Assembly: GCF_028368855.1 (NCBI RefSeq)
Contig: NZ_JAQNCY010000003.1
Location: 343,848 to 407,847, forward strand
DNA from: Leisingera sp. SS27
GTDB lineage: Bacteria > Pseudomonadota > Alphaproteobacteria > Rhodobacterales > Rhodobacteraceae
Direction: 5' to 3'
Length of the DNA stretch: 64,000 nt
Shown here: positions 1 through 7,881 of the stretch, in pieces
Position numbering within the stretch: the stretch's first letter is position 1
Layout: every line of letters starts with the position of its first letter
Notes under the pieces: model-generated
Databases searched by the model: none
Seen by the model: the letters and a program-made list of their open reading frames with translations, nothing else
Told to the model about the DNA's origin: nothing
Program-made: the position numbers and the translations under genes

Positions 1-107
1 CCGCGGCTCAGGTAAGCATTTCTCGCCCTTTGCCGTTTTCGCCTTATCTGCTGCTGCAAGGGCAGGGCGGCGGCCCGTGCCCGCCACACAGCAGGGAGGG
101 GAAAACC

Positions 108-521
108 ATGTCCATCAAACAGACCGCACATGACTTCTGCGAGGCCTGCGATGCGGGCAAGGGCTGGGACGTGTGCCGCGAATGGTGCACGCCGGACGCG
201 ACATTCTCTGTCCAAGCGGATGCGCTGGCAGAGATCAGGACGATTGCGGATTATACCGAATGGGCCAAGGGGCTGCTGACACCGATGCCGGACGCCCATG
301 CCGAATTCAAATCCCTGATGGCGGATGAGGACAGCAACCGCGCGATCCTGTTTGCGGTGTTCCATGCCACCCATACGGTGGACGCCGGCAACGGCGCGCC
401 GACGGGCAAGAAAGTCGCCTCGGATTATGTCTATGTGCTGGACTTCGAGGGCGGCAAGATCCGTCACATGACCAAGGTCTGGAACGACGTGCACGCCCTG
501 ACGCAGCTGGGTTGGATGTAG
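108..521 (+). CDS. SnoaL/NTF2-like protein
   Basis: A 137-residue protein with the small single-domain layout of the SnoaL/NTF2-like fold. Conserved-looking patches are an early aromatic and charged helix (WDVCREWCTPDATF), the acidic strand around EFKSLMADED, and the C-terminal GGKIRHMTKVWND, which is typical of these cone-shaped barrels. The start at 108 is preferred over an upstream start at 30 because GGGAGGGG lies just before it. No catalytic residues can be assigned from sequence alone. Members of the family range from isomerases and hydrolases to simple ligand binders, so the role is unknown. It is monocistronic and converges on the GST gene. Confidence 0.75.
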   Translation: MSIKQTAHDFCEACDAGKGWDVCREWCTPDATFSVQADALAEIRTIADYTEWAKGLLTPMPDAHAEFKSLMADEDSNRAILFAVFHATHTVDAGNGAPTGKKVASDYVYVLDFEGGKIRHMTKVWNDVHALTQLGWM

Positions 522-593
522 CCGAACAAGAAAACGCCCGCTGCGAGGCAGGCGCTTTGACTGTCTGAAACCAGCCGGTTGCAGGCGGAAAGG

Positions 594-1469
594 TTACTCC
601 GCCGCTTCCAGCTTGTCCTGGGTGCGGGTCTCGAAATCGCTGGCGTCGTGGCGCTCATGCAGCTGGGTGGACGGATCGCCGGAGGTGCGGTTCACCATGC
701 GGCCGCGCTGCGCCGCCGGGCGGGCGTCGATGGTCTTGGCCCAGCGGACCACGTTCTTGTAGCTGGCGGCATCCAGGAACTCGGCCGCATCGCCGTAGTT
801 GCGGCCCAGAACCAGCTGGCCGTACCAGGGCCAGATGGCGATATCGGCGATGGTGTATTCGTCACCGGCAATAAACTCGCGCTCCGCCAGCTGCCGGTCC
901 AGCACATCCAGCTGGCGTTTGGTCTCCATGGTGAAACGGTCGATCGGATACTGGAATTTCTCCGGCGCATAGGCATAGAAATGGCCAAAGCCGCCGCCCA
1001 AGTAGGGCGCGCTGCCCATTTGCCAGAACAGCCAATTCATTGTCTCGGCGCGGGCCGCGCCCTCCTTGGGCAGGAAGGCCCCGAACTTCTCCGCCAGATG
1101 CAGCAGGATCGAGCCGCTCTCGAACACCCGCACCGGCTCCGCGCCGCTGCGGTCCAGCAGTGCCGGGATCTTGGAGTTCGGGTTCACATCAACAAAGCCG
1201 GAGCCGAACTGGTCGCCGTCGCCGATCTTGATCAGCCAAGCGTCATATTCGGCGTCCGCGTGGCCTGCCGCCAGCAGCTCCTCGAACATCACGGTCACTT
1301 TCACCCCGTTCGGGGTCGCCAGCGAGTACAGCTGGAAGGGATGCTTGCCCGCGGGCAGCTCCTTGTCATGGGTCGCACCGGCGATGGGACGGTTGATGGA
1401 GGCAAACTCGCCGCCGTTCGCTTGTTCCCATTTCCAGACTTTCGGCGGGGTGTAGGGGGTGTCGCTCAT
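594..1469 (-). CDS. yghU: Glutathione S-transferase, YghU type
   Basis: A 291-residue glutathione S-transferase of the YghU/Ure2p-like (nu-class) group. This family has glutathione-disulfide reductase and peroxidase activity in the cytosol. The N-terminal extension (TPPKVWKWEQANGGEFASINRPIAG) is the family hallmark. It is followed by a thioredoxin-like half (LYSLATPNGVKVTVMFEEL, then NPNSKIPALLDRSG with the cis-Pro loop and ESGSILLHLAEK) and an alpha-helical half containing GDEYTIADIAIWPWYG. The start at 1469 is chosen because the extra 13 residues upstream are basic and not family-like. It is a single gene, convergent with the SnoaL-like gene. Confidence 0.92.
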   Translation of the reverse strand: MSDTPYTPPKVWKWEQANGGEFASINRPIAGATHDKELPAGKHPFQLYSLATPNGVKVTVMFEELLAAGHADAEYDAWLIKIGDGDQFGSGFVDVNPNSKIPALLDRSGAEPVRVFESGSILLHLAEKFGAFLPKEGAARAETMNWLFWQMGSAPYLGGGFGHFYAYAPEKFQYPIDRFTMETKRQLDVLDRQLAEREFIAGDEYTIADIAIWPWYGQLVLGRNYGDAAEFLDAASYKNVVRWAKTIDARPAAQRGRMVNRTSGDPSTQLHERHDASDFETRTQDKLEAAE

Positions 1470-1741
1470 CTGTCGGCCTTGTCCTGATTGTTTCCTGTTG
1501 CGTCTCAATCGCTCGCGCTGCGGCGACCGGTTCCGGCAGAGATAAGGGGGATTTCGGAAATTCCAATGACTGGAAGGTCTGCGCGCGGAAATTTTACAAT
1601 CCGCTCACATCCTCTCGTCCCCGGACACAGAGCCGTGAGCCCCCCTTCGCATTTGCCGCTGCGGCAGTAATGTCAGTGCCAAGGCCGGTGCGTTGGACCG
1701 GAGCCCAAGTTGAAGCGATCACCGATGAAAGGGATGATTTG

Positions 1742-2260
1742 ATGAAGCGTCTTGTTTTTGCTGCTGCGGCAGCGCTGTCCTTTGCCCTGCCGGCCTTTGC
1801 CGGGGAGCAGTACGTTGATGGCACCGGTTATGCCGTGTCGGGTTATGACGTGGTGGCCTACCGCAGCCTGGAGATGAACCCGGTCGGCACCCCGCAGACC
1901 GCCCCGGTGCGCGGCAACGCGGCCTTTACCGCTGAATACAACGGTGCCACCTGGGCGTTCTCCTCGGCTGAGAACCGCGACAAGTTCGCCGCCAACCCGG
2001 ACTATTACGCGCCGCAGTATGACGGCCACTGCGCCTATGGCGTCTCCAAGGGCGGTAAGGTGCCGGCCAACCCGAACCTGTGGCGCATCGTGGATGACAA
2101 GCTCTATCTGAACATCACCGATGTTGTCGTCGGCTTCTGGGAGGAGGACATCCCCGGCAACATCAACCTGGCCGAAGGCAACTGGCCGGGGATCGAGCCG
2201 AAGGCAGCGTCTGACAGCGTGATCCCCAAGTTCACGTCTGAGGGGCCGGTTGCGAACTGA
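1742..2260 (+). CDS. Secreted YHS-domain protein
   Basis: A 172-residue exported protein. The start at 1742 gives a clear Sec signal peptide (MKRLVFAAAAALSFALPAFA), with cleavage predicted after AFA. The mature part is a YHS domain: SGYDVVAYRS near its start, then TWAFSSAENRDKFAANPDYYAPQYDGHCAYGVSKG, ending with a LWRIVDDKLYLNI strand. YHS domains often bind metals or accompany metal transporters, but no Cys pair indicating a specific metal is present, so the role is unknown. A run of three hairpins follows the gene. Confidence 0.85.
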   Translation: MKRLVFAAAAALSFALPAFAGEQYVDGTGYAVSGYDVVAYRSLEMNPVGTPQTAPVRGNAAFTAEYNGATWAFSSAENRDKFAANPDYYAPQYDGHCAYGVSKGGKVPANPNLWRIVDDKLYLNITDVVVGFWEEDIPGNINLAEGNWPGIEPKAASDSVIPKFTSEGPVAN

Positions 2261-2266
2261 TTGTAG

Positions 2267-2353
2267 CTTGCAGGCAAGGCGAGGGCTTTGCCTGCAAGGC
2301 GCTCAAAGTGGTTTTGAGCCTGTTTCAACTAACGCATCTAAGTGCTTAGATGC
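2267..2353. repeat. Three consecutive hairpins after YHS gene
   Basis: There are three separate perfect or near-perfect inverted repeats in 87 nt. The first has arms CTTGCAGGCAA at 2267-2277 and its complement at 2288-2298. The second is around GCTCAAA / TTTTGAGC at about 2301-2318. The third is the 9-bp palindrome GCATCTAAG-TG-CTTAGATGC at 2334-2353. None is followed by a strong T-run, so they may be a processed 3' end, an imperfect terminator array or a binding site. The rest of 2261-2478 shows no gene. Confidence 0.55.
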
Positions 2354-2478
2354 CCAATATGGGGATGTGCCTGGCGGTTGCGGATGAACGCAAGGCCCCG
2401 AAAAGGTGCCGTGAGATGCAACCGGCGCCGTCCCTGCCAGAAACAGGCACGCCGTGCCTGCGATAAGAAATCCGCGTG

Positions 2479-2859
2479 TTATTCAATTCCACCGGTCAAA
2501 TCCTGCGCAAGCATCAGCGCATTGCCGTCTGGGTCGTAGAACGTTGCGGTTTTGACCATGCCCTCGACGACATCCGTTTCGCCGTCAAATCTGACTTTGG
2601 CCTGCTCCAGTTTCTGCCGGGCTGAATCCAGATCAGCGATCCCAAAAACCGGCACGCAGTTGCCGGGGGCTGGCTTGGTGTGCTCGCCAAGGCCGATGGC
2701 GACGCCTGGTGTGTTCGTCCGGACCTCGGACCAGCCCGCCTCGTCGGCATGGTAGAGCAGTTCAAATCCCAACATGGTTTCGTACCATTTTGCGCTCGCA
2801 TGGCGGTCTTTGACCGACATTGCGATGGTGATGGTTTGATCGACTTCAATAAGCGGCAT
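2479..2859 (-). CDS. VOC (glyoxalase-like) family protein
   Basis: A 126-residue single-subunit vicinal-oxygen-chelate protein. The N-terminal half carries the DRHASAKWYETMLGFELLY helix-strand, and the C-terminal half carries KTATFYDPDGNALMLAQD, the classic 'F.DPDGN' ending. VOC proteins are glyoxalases, dioxygenases or resistance proteins, and the substrate cannot be read from sequence. It is divergent from an HxlR-type regulator only 39 bp away, which suggests that the regulator controls it. Confidence 0.88.
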   Translation of the reverse strand: MPLIEVDQTITIAMSVKDRHASAKWYETMLGFELLYHADEAGWSEVRTNTPGVAIGLGEHTKPAPGNCVPVFGIADLDSARQKLEQAKVRFDGETDVVEGMVKTATFYDPDGNALMLAQDLTGGIE

Positions 2860-2898
2860 GGGCTTCCCCTATGATTTAAAATATACTAACTATACTTT
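2860..2898. promoter_or_regulatory. Shared AT-rich divergent promoter
   Basis: This 39-bp intergenic strip between the divergent VOC and HxlR genes is far richer in A and T than its surroundings. It contains TATACT at 2883-2888 and again at 2891-2896, and -10-like sequences can be read on both strands. No Shine-Dalgarno sequence precedes the ATG at 2899. If TATACT at 2883 is the -10 box, transcription would start within a few bases of that ATG, giving a leaderless mRNA. This is inferred from sequence only. Confidence 0.45.
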
Positions 2899-3441
2899 AT
2901 GTACATTAAAACGTTTGTCAACGTCACATCAAAGGCTTGGGCAATGCCCATACTCTCGTGCCTGCATTCGGGCGTGGCCGGACGGCAGGCGCCTCTATTG
3001 GCTGCGAGCGGTGCAGGCAGAACCGCCTTCGCGCAAAGCATGGATCATCTGATTGAAATGCAATTGATTGAACGTAATCCCGGGTATGGCCATCCGCTGC
3101 GCCCCGAATTCCGCCTTACACAGTTGGGAATTCCGGCGGCGGCTATTGCCCATAAGATCTACGGTGTTTCGAAGGAGGAGGACCAGCCTTTGCTGCGCCG
3201 CTCATGGACTTTGCCGATCCTGACATCGCTCCACACACCTAGCCATTTCAGCGGCATCAAGCGAACCCTGCCGGCGATAACGGACCGGGCGTTGTCCCAG
3301 TCATTGAAATCCATGGAGGCCAAAAGCTGGGTGTGCCGCAGCGTAGATGCCGCCGCCCGCCCGCCGAGGTCTATCTATCGCGCGGTGAACACCGGTGGCG
3401 TGATCAGCCAGCTCATCGCGCCTGAAATTCGGTTCATTTAG
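2899..3441 (+). CDS. HxlR-type regulator with two winged-helix repeats
   Basis: A 180-residue DNA-binding protein that reads as two tandem HxlR-like winged helices. Repeat 1 is at residues about 10-75 (KAWAMPILSCLHSG ... MDHLIEMQLIERNPGYGHPLRPEFRLTQLG). Repeat 2 is at about 100-170 (RRSWTLPILTSLH ... ITDRALSQSLKSMEAKSWV ... SIYRAVNTGG). The usual N-terminal Cys of redox-sensing HxlR proteins is absent. Its position back to back with the VOC gene suggests local control of that gene. GC content is lower than that of its neighbours. Confidence 0.7.
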   Translation: MYIKTFVNVTSKAWAMPILSCLHSGVAGRQAPLLAASGAGRTAFAQSMDHLIEMQLIERNPGYGHPLRPEFRLTQLGIPAAAIAHKIYGVSKEEDQPLLRRSWTLPILTSLHTPSHFSGIKRTLPAITDRALSQSLKSMEAKSWVCRSVDAAARPPRSIYRAVNTGGVISQLIAPEIRFI

Positions 3442-3534
3442 AAGAACCTGGAAGAAACGGCCATTCGTTGACAGATGACGAACGTCAGGAATGTCACTCA
3501 TGCAGGTCATCTTGGAAGGCGGGAGGCCTTTAAA

Positions 3535-3565
3535 ACAAAAAGCCCCGGACGCAGTGCCGGGGCTT
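3535..3565 (-). terminator. Intrinsic terminator of gcrA
   Basis: A 9-bp stem (AAGCCCCGG at 3540-3548 pairing with 3557-3565) lies just past the gcrA stop. Read on the minus strand, it is followed by a T-rich tail (complement of AAAACAAAA). Confidence 0.85.
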
Positions 3566-3586
3566 CGGAACTCTGGGGCGCGCAAC

Positions 3587-4183
3587 TCAGCGGCGGCGGT
3601 CGCGGCGCGAGGACATCGGCTGGAAGGCCACGCCCACATGCGCCTCGCAATAGGGCTTGCCCTGCTGCGAGGGCAGGCCGCAGAACCAGAAGTCCTCGGT
3701 TGCGGGGTCGCCCACCGGCCATTTGCAGGTGCGCTCAGTCAGCTCCATCAGGCTCAGCTTTTTGGCTTTCTTCTCGATCTCATTGACCTTGGCCAGCGCC
3801 TCGGGGCTGATTTCATTGGCCGAGGGCTGCGGCGGCAGCGGCTGGCCGGCCGGGATGATCTGGCGGCGCGCAGGCGTTGCGGGTTTGGCGTCAGCCGCAG
3901 GCTGGGCCGCGGCCGGGCGGGCCGGTTCGGTCTTGGGCTGCGGCTTGGGCTTGGCTGCGGCGGCAGGTTTCGACGCGGCGGCCGCGGGGGCTGCTGCTGG
4001 CTTTTCCTTCGGCTCAGCCGCCTTGGATCCGCCGCTGTTGCGGTTGGACAGGCCGAGGCGGTGCACCTTGCCAATGACGGCGTTGCGGGTGACGCCGCCC
4101 AGTTCCTTGGCGATCTGGCTGGCCGACTGGCCCTCGCCCCACATTTTCTTGAGCAGTTCGACGCGCTCGTCTGTCCAGGACAT
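3587..4183 (-). CDS. gcrA: GcrA cell-cycle regulator
   Basis: A 198-residue GcrA homologue. In alphaproteobacteria GcrA binds sigma-70 holoenzyme and CcrM-methylated GANTC promoters to drive S-phase genes. The N-terminal 45 residues (MSWTDERVELLKKMWGEG, then SASQIAKELGGVTRNAVIGK and VHRLGLSNR) are the diagnostic helix-turn-helix. They are followed by an Ala/Pro/Lys-rich linker and a C-terminal Cys/His region (TCKWPVGDP, FWFCGLP, PYCEAH) like that of the sigma-interacting domain. The start at 4183 gives the family's usual MSWTDERV N-terminus. It is monocistronic. Confidence 0.95.
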   Translation of the reverse strand: MSWTDERVELLKKMWGEGQSASQIAKELGGVTRNAVIGKVHRLGLSNRNSGGSKAAEPKEKPAAAPAAAASKPAAAAKPKPQPKTEPARPAAAQPAADAKPATPARRQIIPAGQPLPPQPSANEISPEALAKVNEIEKKAKKLSLMELTERTCKWPVGDPATEDFWFCGLPSQQGKPYCEAHVGVAFQPMSSRRDRRR

Positions 4184-4344
4184 CTGTTGCCTTTCCAAGC
4201 TAATAGCGGCCCCAGGGGTTCTGCGGCCGCCATCATATTCCGTGTGATCGCCCTATTCTAATCACTGCGGGCGGAGTTACAAGGCATCTTGCGCCTATTG
4301 GCACAGCCGTTATGCAGTCCGGGCAGCGAAATGCAGGGGGCAGC

Positions 4345-5157
4345 ATGGCGGATCAAGGTTATCAGGTGGAACTGGGCGCGCGCCGGTTCGGGCGGGTGAA
4401 CTGGCTGGGCCTCAAGGCGCTGGCCTGGCGCGAGGTGAAGCGGTTCCTGGCGGTCTGGACCCAGACGCTGCTGGCGCCCCTGGTGACCGCGGCGCTGTTC
4501 CTGATGATCTTCAACATCGCCATCGGCCCCAAACGCGGCGACGTGATGGGGGTGCCGTTCCTGACCTTCCTGGCGCCGGGCATCATGATGATGACGGTGA
4601 TCCAGAACGCCTTTGCAAACACCTCATCCTCCATCGTTATTGCCAAGGTGCAGGGCAATATCGTCGACACGCTGATGCCGCCCCTGTCGGGGCTGGAGAT
4701 CCTGTTGGGCTATCTGGCCGGCGCGGTGGCGCGCGGCACGCTGGTGGCGCTGGGCATCGGGCTGGGGCTGATGGCGGTTCTGCAAATCGTGCCGGCGCAC
4801 CCGCTGGCGGCGCTGGTGTTCATCGTGCTGGGCGCGGCGTTTCTGGGCGGTCTGGGCATCGTCGCCGGCGTGTTCGCCGACAAGTTCGACCAGATGGCGG
4901 CGATCACCAATTTCATCGTGACGCCCCTGGCGTTTCTCTCGGGTACTTTCTATTCAGTGGAGGCGCTGCCGCCGGTTCTGAAAGTAATCTCGCATCTGAA
5001 CCCGGTGTTCTACCTGATCGACGGGGTGCGATTCGGGGTGATCGGTACGTCGGACAGCCCGCCCTTGCTGGGGCTGGTGGTCTGCAGCGGCGCCACCTTT
5101 GCCGTCTGCCTGCTGGCCTGGGTGATGCTGCGCACGGGATACCGGCTGAAACCCTGA
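4345..5157 (+). CDS. ABC-2 type transporter permease
   Basis: A 270-residue integral membrane protein with about six predicted helices and the ABC-2 permease layout. It has a cytosolic N-terminus with the amphipathic LKALAWREVKRFLAVWTQTLLAPL, then helices around FLMIFNIAIG, FLTFLAPGIMMMTVIQNAF, a long coupling loop (SSIVIAKVQGNIVDTLMPPLSGLEIL) and the LAFLSGTFYSVEALP / LNPVFYLIDGVRFGVIG signature. The start at 4345 follows AGGGGGC. No ATPase partner lies next to it, so the nucleotide-binding subunit must be encoded elsewhere. The substrate is unknown. Confidence 0.88.
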   Translation: MADQGYQVELGARRFGRVNWLGLKALAWREVKRFLAVWTQTLLAPLVTAALFLMIFNIAIGPKRGDVMGVPFLTFLAPGIMMMTVIQNAFANTSSSIVIAKVQGNIVDTLMPPLSGLEILLGYLAGAVARGTLVALGIGLGLMAVLQIVPAHPLAALVFIVLGAAFLGGLGIVAGVFADKFDQMAAITNFIVTPLAFLSGTFYSVEALPPVLKVISHLNPVFYLIDGVRFGVIGTSDSPPLLGLVVCSGATFAVCLLAWVMLRTGYRLKP

Positions 5158-5162
5158 CGCCT

Positions 5163-6401
5163 TCATTCCGCGGGCAGGGGGTCCTCTGCAGGCGGAGGTG
5201 CCGCCTTCTTGCGCCCCAGCCGCGGATGCAGCTTGCCCGCCAGCAGCGCCGCAAAGGCCGCGGCGGCACCGCCTGCCGCAAATATCCCGGCCAGGGGCGC
5301 CACCATCAGAACCAGCCAGGCCGCCCCCGGCGTCAGAATGCCGGAGATATCGCGGTAGCTGGAATAGACCGCCGACATCTCTGTGCGCTCGGAGGGTTTC
5401 ACCGCCATCAGGAACGGCAGCCCGCCGCAGATATCCAAGAGGATCAGCGCCGCAGACCCCGCCATCAGCATTCCCACCGATACCGCAGGCCAGCCCTGCA
5501 GCGCCGCCGCCGCGGCGAAACAGGCGGCAACGGTCAGAAACCCCGTGCGCACGGCCATCCGGATTGAATGCCGCTGCACCCAGCGCTGCAGCAGCGGCGC
5601 GCCGAACAGGCAGGCGTTGGTCACGGACAGAAGGATCCCGCCCAGCTCCTGCCCCAGCCCCTTTTCGATGGCAAAGATCGGCAGGTAAACCACATAGATC
5701 CACCAGCCGGCAGACCGGATCACCGCAAACAGGAAGCCGGCGATCAGCCGCGGCTGCTCCAGGAACCGCGGCAGGTATTTCAGCGGGCTGGAGGCCGGGC
5801 CGCGGGCGCGGGCGATCTGCTTGCCGTTGCCCATCCGCATCCACCAGAAGGCCGCCAGCATGAATACCGCCGCTGCGCCGGAGATAAGGAACGGGGCAGG
5901 CGGCCACCAGTCCAGCAGCAGCACCCCCGCCATCGGTCCGGCGGTCCAGCCCAGGGCTGAGTAGAACATCCGCGAGGTCTCGCATCTGCCCAGCTCGACC
6001 CGGGAAATGTAGTCCAGCACATAGGCGTTGAAGCAGATGAAGGTGGTGACCGCTGCCATGGTGTTGAGCGCCAGCGCCATCAGCACCGAACCCGGGCTTC
6101 CCTCGATGGCGAACCCTGCTGAGGCCACGAACATCGCAGCACCCAGGGAGTAGGCCCAGCGGCGCGGCACCAGCCGGACCAGCGCGGGCACCATCAGCCC
6201 GGCCAGCAGCGACAGGATGCCCACCGCGAAATAGGAGGCCGAGACCAGCCCGGCGTCCCCCAATGCCCGGTACATGATCAGCGGAAACACAGAGATCAGC
6301 GTGCCGCGCACCACAGCCTCAAGCCCCGCAAGGATGCCGAAATCCCGGACCGAGGGCACCGGCGCATGGCGCAGCCATTCGGGGATTCGCCTCTCGTGCA
6401 T
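5163..6401 (-). CDS. MFS transporter
   Basis: A 412-residue major facilitator with two bundles of about six hydrophobic helices separated by a basic cytosolic loop (WWMRMGNGKQIARARG, about residues 185-200). The first half contains the short loop RLVPRRWAYSLG at the position of the usual motif A. It converges with the ABC-2 permease, with a 5-bp gap between stop codons. The substrate cannot be read from sequence. Confidence 0.85.
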   Translation of the reverse strand: MHERRIPEWLRHAPVPSVRDFGILAGLEAVVRGTLISVFPLIMYRALGDAGLVSASYFAVGILSLLAGLMVPALVRLVPRRWAYSLGAAMFVASAGFAIEGSPGSVLMALALNTMAAVTTFICFNAYVLDYISRVELGRCETSRMFYSALGWTAGPMAGVLLLDWWPPAPFLISGAAAVFMLAAFWWMRMGNGKQIARARGPASSPLKYLPRFLEQPRLIAGFLFAVIRSAGWWIYVVYLPIFAIEKGLGQELGGILLSVTNACLFGAPLLQRWVQRHSIRMAVRTGFLTVAACFAAAAALQGWPAVSVGMLMAGSAALILLDICGGLPFLMAVKPSERTEMSAVYSSYRDISGILTPGAAWLVLMVAPLAGIFAAGGAAAAFAALLAGKLHPRLGRKKAAPPPAEDPLPAE

Positions 6402-6531
6402 CTGCGCGCTCCTGTCCTGTTACAGGGCAGGGTGGCGCAGCGGACAGGCGGAAAATGCCAGTTTTCGACTTCGGCGTCGCCGCCGGGCCAGTGGCGGAAA
6501 ATAACTTTTCGTGAGGGGCGGCGGCCCGGGG

Positions 6532-7443
6532 CTATTTTCCCGCGGGTGCCGCGCGGCCTGCAGGCGGCCGCATCCGGCCTTCGCGCCAGGCCAGAACGGC
6601 GGCGCCGGCCAGGATGATGACGGCGCCGAGGAAGGAGACCGCATCCGGCACCACGCCGAAGCCCAGAAAGTCGTAGAGCGCGGCAAAGACCAGCGTGGCA
6701 TAGCTGAACGGCGCCACAAAGGACGCATCGGCCCGTGCCATGCCGTTGATGAAACAGGCCTGCGCGCAGGCCATCAAGAGCCCAAGCGCCGCCAATGCGC
6801 CCCATTGCCCGGCGCTCGGCATCTGCCAGACCGGCAGCACCGCACAGCTGGCAATCATCATGCCCAGAAGATTGTTGAACCACAGCACCTGCAATGGCCC
6901 TTCGCGGCCTGCGAGCTTCTTGATGAAAATCAGCTCCAGCCCCATCACCGCCGCCGCGCCCAGGGCCAGCAGTGCGGCGGGCTGGAAGCTGGCGGGCGTG
7001 GGCCTCAGCAGGATCATTGCCCCCATCATCGCAATCAGCGCCGCGCTCCAGCGCCACGGTCCGACGCGCTCGCCCAGCAGCGGGATCGCCAGCAGCATGC
7101 CAAAGACCGGGTTCAGGAAGGTAATCGCGGTGGCATCGGCCAGCGGAATATAGGCCACCGAGGCAAACATCAGCGTGACCCCGGCCCAGCCGAAGGAGGT
7201 GCGCCCAATGTGATAGCCCCAATGCGGACGGATGAAGCGCGGGCGCAGGATCAGCACAGCGGTCGAAATGCCCGCGAAGGCAAACAGAAAGCGCCCGTGG
7301 CTGATCTGCAGCGGATGCAGCGGCGCGCCAAGCACATCTGTCCCCAAGGACTTGGCCAGCAGAGTGGTGCCCGCAATGAAGGTGGTGGCAGCCAGGATCA
7401 GGGCGGCGGCCAGGGCCGGGTTCTGCGGAGTGTTGCGCGTCAT
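6532..7443 (-). CDS. EamA/DMT-family transporter
   Basis: A 303-residue drug/metabolite transporter with ten hydrophobic helices arranged as two EamA repeats. Motifs seen are YIPLADATAITFLNPVFGMLLAIPLLGERVG at the end of repeat 1 and ASFVAPFSYATLVFAALYDFLGFGVVPDAVSFLGAVIILAG in repeat 2. The start is set at 7443, where the first membrane segment begins after a short basic and polar lead (MTRNTPQNP). Substrates in this family range from amino acids to metabolites. Confidence 0.85.
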   Translation of the reverse strand: MTRNTPQNPALAAALILAATTFIAGTTLLAKSLGTDVLGAPLHPLQISHGRFLFAFAGISTAVLILRPRFIRPHWGYHIGRTSFGWAGVTLMFASVAYIPLADATAITFLNPVFGMLLAIPLLGERVGPWRWSAALIAMMGAMILLRPTPASFQPAALLALGAAAVMGLELIFIKKLAGREGPLQVLWFNNLLGMMIASCAVLPVWQMPSAGQWGALAALGLLMACAQACFINGMARADASFVAPFSYATLVFAALYDFLGFGVVPDAVSFLGAVIILAGAAVLAWREGRMRPPAGRAAPAGK

Positions 7444-7547
7444 GGCAACAGCGGTGCGGCAAGCCGCCGCGGGATGCAAGGGGAAAGGCTTCGTCAGCCG
7501 CCGTAATATGCCGCCAGGGCAGGGGGCTGCCCCGCAAGTTTGGAGAA

Positions 7548-7600
7548 GGAGGGGCGCTGCCCCTCTTGGCCTTAAGGCCAATTCACCCCGGAGTATTTTG
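7548..7600 (+). repeat. Dispersed hairpin repeat, copy 1
   Basis: An approximately 51-bp element: GAGGGGC-GCT-GCCCCTC hairpin, then the palindrome TTGGCCTTAAGGCCAA, then TTCACCCCGGAGTATTTTG. A near-identical copy (about five differences) lies at 56026-56078. It is non-coding and sits between the EamA gene and the arg leader. Confidence 0.75.
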
Positions 7601-7701
7601 CCAAAGGTGAAAGGCATGGGCAGCGTGTTGCGGCACATTGGCGGGAAGGGTTGCACAAAAGGGGTTTTCTTTCGCCAAAACCTCCACTATGGAACCACCT
7701 C

Positions 7702-7755
7702 ATGATCAAACGCGCATATACCTCCATCTCGCGACGCCGACGCCGCCTGGCGTAA
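7702..7755 (+). CDS. Putative arginine leader peptide of argDF
   Basis: A 17-codon reading frame encoding MIKRAYTSISRRRRRLA, with five consecutive Arg codons (CGA CGC CGA CGC CGC at 7732-7746) and a sixth at codon 4. It ends at TAA 126 nt before the argD start. GGAA lies 7 nt upstream of its ATG as a weak ribosome-binding site. A short frame with a homopolymeric run of the end-product amino acid directly before that amino acid's biosynthetic operon is the hallmark of translational-stalling attenuators (his, leu, trp, phe leaders). Translation has not been shown. An overlapping alternative frame starts at 7689 but carries no such signal. Confidence 0.7.
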   Translation: MIKRAYTSISRRRRRLA

Positions 7756-7881
7756 CCGGCCCTTGATCCCCTGTGCCTGCCGTGCAGCACATCCCCCATT
7801 CGAAATCCATTGATCCACCGTTGACCCAAGGCCAGGCTTCCGTCACAGCTTTGGCTTCCACCTTTGAAAAGGATGATCCCG
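7745..7881 (+). promoter_or_regulatory. Candidate attenuator structure upstream of argD
   Basis: GCCTGGC at 7745-7751, inside the last leader codons, is a perfect 7-nt complement of GCCAGGC at 7831-7837. That second segment overlaps the left arm of another stem, CCAAGGC (7826-7832) with GCTTTGG (7848-7854), so the two pairings exclude each other. A ribosome stalled on the Arg codons would cover the first arm. No T-run follows the second stem, and the argD ribosome-binding site (AAAAGGA) can pair with CCTTT just before it. Control could therefore act on translation or Rho access rather than on an intrinsic terminator. There is also a small hairpin around 7772-7793. Confidence 0.45.

Noticed and set aside
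7689..7766. Alternative 25-codon frame overlapping the arg leader
   Set aside because: It has no amino-acid run related to the operon, whereas the frame at 7702 has five consecutive Arg codons; it is kept only as an alternative.
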